Shown here piece by piece: positions 61,095-64,000 of a DNA stretch of 64,000 nt. This stretch comes from Candidatus Cloacimonadota bacterium (GTDB taxonomy: Bacteria > Cloacimonadota > Cloacimonadia > Cloacimonadales > Cloacimonadaceae). The DNA lies in assembly GCA_023421135.1 (NCBI GenBank), contig JAEZUG010000072.1, positions 11,795-75,794 on the forward strand, in the 5' to 3' direction. Made by a program: the position numbers and the translations under genes. The notes under the pieces were generated by a model. That model searched no databases. It was not told the DNA's origin and saw nothing but the letters and a program-made list of their open reading frames with translations. Within the stretch, counting starts at the first letter, position 1; the number at the start of each line of letters is the position of its first letter.

Positions 61095-62327
61095 CTATCT
61101 GCTCCCTAGTTTCTGGATCATTGTTATCAAAGCGTGTTCTGCGGCTTTGATGCGGATCATCTCACGATTCCCGGTGAGTATAAGCTTCTGGCTCCAAGCC
61201 TCTCCTCTATCTCTGAAGGCAAAGTGAACTGTCCCAACAGGCTTATCTGCAGTTCCGCCCTCGGGACCGGCAATCCCAGTGATGGCGATGCCCAGATCAA
61301 GCCGATGATGCTTGAAAAGCCCCACCAGCATGGCTCTGGCGACTTCATCGCTCACTGCACCGTGTTCTTCCAGAAGTTCTTCGGAAACACCCAGAAAGCA
61401 AGTCTTCAGATCATTATGATAGCTCACAATTCCACCCAGAAAGTAATCACTTGATCCGCTATTGTCGGTTATCAATCTACTTAAAAGACCCCCGGTGCAG
61501 GATTCTGCCACAGCCAGCTTGAGCCCTGATTTGAATAGCAGTTCATGCAAGACACTGGCAGGTGAGCCGGCATCAAAAGCCCAGACGTGCTTACCAATAA
61601 GCTCCAGAAGCTTGACTTCATAGGAATCTATCAGAGCCTGGTCTGTTCCATAGAGCCTGATATCCACTCTCCCCGTCTGAGGTAACCACGCCAGGCTCAG
61701 ACCCTGGGGGGGCTGCAGATTCCGCATCAGTTCAGCCAGAGCAGATTCGGAGATCCCCGCTGTATGGATGTTCCTGATCTTCAGAGCTTCTTTGTGATAC
61801 TTCTCTATCAGAAGGCTCTGGAGATGATCCTCAAACAAGCCCTTCATCTCAATGGGCACACCAGGAAGAGCAAAGAAGCTCTTTTGCCCGGCTTCAAAAC
61901 AAAGCCCCGGAGCAGTTCCCAATCGATTACCAAGAGCTTTAAACCCTGAGGGTACCAAAGCCTGATTACGATTGATCTCAGGAGCTTTCATGTTTCTGCG
62001 GGTGAAGAGGGATACCACATAGTTCCAAATCTCTTCATCAAAGACCAGAGTTGAGCCAAAGAAATCCGCAATACACTGCTTGGTGATATCATCTGCAGTT
62101 GGGCCAAGCCCACCAGTGGTGATCACCACATCATAGTGCTTCCAGCAGTATTCCAGAGACCTTCTGATCTCTTCCGGATCGTCTTTGATGGTAACGGCAT
62201 AATTCACCGGCAAACCTATACCAGCCAGCTTATCTGCCAGATAATAGAGGTTACTGTTGAGGGTTCTCCCCAGCAGAATCTCGTTACCAATAGAAATTAT
62301 CGCAGTCATATCAATACGATTTGGCAA
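61095..62327 (-). CDS. cinA: CinA-family protein (NMN deamidase / ADP-ribose pyrophosphatase)
   Basis: Two domains: N-terminal MoCF/COG1058 (1-250; ISIGNEILLGRTLNSN, TTGGLGPTADDIT, ALPGVPIEMKGLF) and C-terminal PncC (255-410; AVAESCTGGLLSRLITDNSGSS, GIAITGIAGPEGGTADKPVGTV). Such proteins recycle NAD by removing ammonia from nicotinamide mononucleotide and cleaving ADP-ribose. The 410-residue length matches full CinA. It overlaps the proS stop by 17 bp. Confidence 0.95.
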   Translation of the reverse strand: MPNRIDMTAIISIGNEILLGRTLNSNLYYLADKLAGIGLPVNYAVTIKDDPEEIRRSLEYCWKHYDVVITTGGLGPTADDITKQCIADFFGSTLVFDEEIWNYVVSLFTRRNMKAPEINRNQALVPSGFKALGNRLGTAPGLCFEAGQKSFFALPGVPIEMKGLFEDHLQSLLIEKYHKEALKIRNIHTAGISESALAELMRNLQPPQGLSLAWLPQTGRVDIRLYGTDQALIDSYEVKLLELIGKHVWAFDAGSPASVLHELLFKSGLKLAVAESCTGGLLSRLITDNSGSSDYFLGGIVSYHNDLKTCFLGVSEELLEEHGAVSDEVARAMLVGLFKHHRLDLGIAITGIAGPEGGTADKPVGTVHFAFRDRGEAWSQKLILTGNREMIRIKAAEHALITMIQKLGSR

Positions 62328-63834
62328 AGATCACCCGCAGATCGGAATCCTTTCCGCAGCAGATGCACTTTCCTTTTTCATGCTGATTCTCAAAGGGGAT
62401 ACAGCGCACTGTGACCCTGAGATCTTCTTTGATCTTCTCTTCGCAAGCCACTTCTCCGCACCAGGGAGAGAAGGCGAAGCCACCATGTATCTCCGGCTGC
62501 CCCGAATTCCTGGGTGTGAAATAGCGATAGAACTCCTGATTATCATCGATCCGGATGATGTTCTCATTTCGGAAAGCTAAGGCTTTCTGATAAATATTCT
62601 CCTGAATCTCAGAGAGTGTTTTGATCACGTAGTGGCTCAGCTCTGAAACAGGCACAGACTGCTTATCTCTGGGCTCAGCATCACGTCTTGCCACCATCAC
62701 AGCAGCACTCGCCACGTCTCTGGGACCGATTTCAATCCTGAGGGGAATACCTTTTTTGATCCAGTACCAATTCCGTTCACTGGAGGTTAGATCCCTATCG
62801 TCCAGTTCAGTATAAATTTGTATATCTTCAAAGTACTTATTCTTCAGATCATGAGCTATCTCAGCGGCCAGATCCAGCACAGCCTTTTTCTCATCCTCGT
62901 CCCGATAGATCGGGATTATTGCCACGTGCGAAGGAGCCACCTTGGGCGGTAAAACCAAGCCATTATCATCGCTGTGAGCCATGATCAGAGCTCCGATCAA
63001 GCGGGTGGACACGCCCCAGGAGGTAGTCCAGGCTTCCTGATACTCACCCTGCCTGTTCTGAAAACGGATTCCACTGGCTTTGGCAAAGTTTTGTCCCAGG
63101 AAGTGTGAGGTTCCGGATTGTAAAGCTTTCTTGTCCTGCATCATGGATTCAATGCAGTAGGTATTGACCGCACCGGGAAATTTCTCCCCTTCGGTCTTCT
63201 CGCCTTTGATCACGGGTAGAGCCAAATACGCTTTAGCAAAATCGGCATAGACATCCAGCATCTTAAGAGTCTCATCCATCGCATCTTCCTGAGTTTCGTG
63301 CACAGTGTGGCCTTCCTGCCAGAGGAACTCTGCGGTTCTGAGAAAGAGCCGGGTTCGCATTTCCCACCGGACGATATTGGCCCACTGATTGATTAGGAGG
63401 GGAAGATCTCGGTAGGAATTGACCCATTTGGCAAAAGATGCACCAATGATGGTCTCTGAAGTGGGGCGCACAATGTAAGGCTCCGTAAGTTCACCAGCCA
63501 CTTTCAAGCCACCTTGCCCATCGTCTTCCAGGCGGGAATGAGTGACGACCGCGCATTCTTTGGCAAAGCCGGACACATGCTCGGCTTCTTTTTCAAAGTA
63601 GGATTTGGGGATGAAGATAGGAAAATAGGCGTTACGATGGCCTGTGTCCCGAAACATCTTGTCCAGGTTTCTTTGTATATTTTCCCAGATGGCATAGCCC
63701 CAGGGCTTGATCACCATGCAGCCTCTCACATCGCTGTTTTCGGCCAGGTCAGCGGCTTTGATTACTTGTTGATACCACTCCGAATAGTTCTGTTCTCGGG
63801 TAGGTTCAATGGCAGTTTTCTTCTGCTTGCTCAT
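62311..63834 (-). CDS. proS: Prolyl-tRNA synthetase, archaeal/eukaryotic-type (ProS type 3)
   Basis: The start at 63832-63834 is chosen (CTGGAG ribosome site; the homologous N-terminus KQKKTAIEPTREQNYSEWYQ); the frame continues upstream through a TTG with no support. The 507-residue enzyme shows class-II motifs: GCMVIKPWGYAIWENIQ, RPTSETIIG (motif 2 region), LFLRTAEFLWQEGHT, and a C-terminal domain with CICCGKDSD and the terminal tyrosine typical of the archaeal-type enzyme. It has no editing insertion. First gene of proS-cinA-purD-porU-porV-lipoprotein. Confidence 0.95.
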   Translation of the reverse strand: MSKQKKTAIEPTREQNYSEWYQQVIKAADLAENSDVRGCMVIKPWGYAIWENIQRNLDKMFRDTGHRNAYFPIFIPKSYFEKEAEHVSGFAKECAVVTHSRLEDDGQGGLKVAGELTEPYIVRPTSETIIGASFAKWVNSYRDLPLLINQWANIVRWEMRTRLFLRTAEFLWQEGHTVHETQEDAMDETLKMLDVYADFAKAYLALPVIKGEKTEGEKFPGAVNTYCIESMMQDKKALQSGTSHFLGQNFAKASGIRFQNRQGEYQEAWTTSWGVSTRLIGALIMAHSDDNGLVLPPKVAPSHVAIIPIYRDEDEKKAVLDLAAEIAHDLKNKYFEDIQIYTELDDRDLTSSERNWYWIKKGIPLRIEIGPRDVASAAVMVARRDAEPRDKQSVPVSELSHYVIKTLSEIQENIYQKALAFRNENIIRIDDNQEFYRYFTPRNSGQPEIHGGFAFSPWCGEVACEEKIKEDLRVTVRCIPFENQHEKGKCICCGKDSDLRVIFAKSY

Positions 63835-63871
63835 TTTCTGACTCCAGTTATTTTTCCATGAATCCCACTTG

Positions 63872-64000
63872 CTACAAGAAGCGATATCTGTCAAACTGAA
63901 TCAAAGCCTCATGTGATTCAAAACCGGATAATGTGTCGAATTCTATCATCGAAAAGGCTTTGGAGAACTCTCTCACTGCTCCGAAAGTGATGTTGTGAAT
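63872..64000 (-). CDS. 3' end of a gene that continues past the window
   Basis: On the minus strand a frame is open from the window edge through 42 codons to a TAG at 63872-63874, 37 bp before the proS start. The visible residues (ITFGAVREFSKAFSMIEFD, then SHEALIQFDRYRFL) are charged and helical, with composition like the neighbouring proteins. No family can be recognised from this length. Confidence 0.55.
   Translation of the reverse strand: MHNITFGAVREFSKAFSMIEFDTLSGFESHEALIQFDRYRFL

Noticed and set aside
63835..63894. 20-codon upstream extension of ProS from a TTG
   Set aside because: The TTG lies within a TTGACA box and inside the tail of the preceding frame; the ATG at 63834 has a ribosome site and fits the family start.

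Overview
The window most probably comes from Candidatus Cloacimonadota (the WWE1/Cloacimonas lineage of the Fibrobacterota-Chlorobiota-Bacteroidota group). The evidence is the combination of type IX secretion features (a PorU-like C25 sortase beside a PorV-like barrel, and several giant secreted proteins with FlgD-like C-terminal sorting domains), the [FeFe]-hydrogenase maturase HydG, a lysine-fermentation cluster (kdd-kamA-kamB) and FG-GAP, M14 and gingipain-type exoproteins. No phylogeny could be run, so this is inference from gene content. The lifestyle suggested is an anaerobic, amino-acid-fermenting, protein-degrading bacterium with an outer membrane. Almost everything from 5.5 kb onward lies on the minus strand in tight operons with 1-41 bp overlaps.

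Layout. 0-5.1 kb (plus strand): end of a secreted protein, a terminator, tRNA-Leu(CAG), then cupin - PhoH - alanine racemase with a 250-residue unrecognised tail. 5.1-5.5 kb: intergenic hairpins and a palindromic repeat whose inverted twin lies at 16.8 kb. 5.5-7.6 kb: small exported protein, hydG and its TM1266-type regulator. 7.9-16.6 kb: VanY-like carboxypeptidase, tsaD, YbbR protein, an NtrC-type regulator, and an alpha-glucan set (GH57, glycosyltransferase, debranching enzyme). 17-19.4 kb: secreted C39-like and M23 peptidases. 19.4-23.6 kb: predicted Mn-type CDF exporter, kamB-like ATPase, kamA, kdd. 23.7-26.6 kb: Fur-family regulator, feoB, feoA under a promoter overlapped by a 19-bp palindrome. 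26.8-30 kb: a decayed secreted gene, an FG-GAP exoprotein, and 1.3 kb of non-coding palindromes and tandem repeats. 30-34.2 kb: polysaccharide deacetylase, DUF192 lipoprotein, M14 carboxypeptidase with a dockerin. 34.3-43.9 kb: SRP RNA, a SPASM radical-SAM enzyme, a 2035-residue gingipain-peptidylarginine deiminase fusion, ffh, rpe, a DciA-like protein. 44-52.6 kb: 6-TM protein, L9, DUF2232, S18, SSB, S6, Pth, L25, Prs, IspE, a BY-kinase with 12 consecutive tyrosines, and an SLBB export protein. 53-63.8 kb: lipoprotein, PorV-like, PorU-like, PurD, CinA, ProS; the last 129 bases hold the 3' end of another gene.

How it may fit together. Proteins exported by Sec and then type IX secretion would attack extracellular protein. 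A C25 protease domain and a C-terminal-arginine deiminase domain sit in one chain, and a metallocarboxypeptidase gene lies 7 kb away. Lysine released from proteins could feed KamA and Kdd, with electrons leaving through an [FeFe] hydrogenase matured by HydG. The strongest candidate for something undescribed is the C25-PPAD fusion: its C-terminal half preserves the catalytic and C-terminal-arginine-binding residues of Porphyromonas PPAD, most at identical spacing. It is encoded directly behind ffh, and the SRP RNA lies at the other end of the same stretch.
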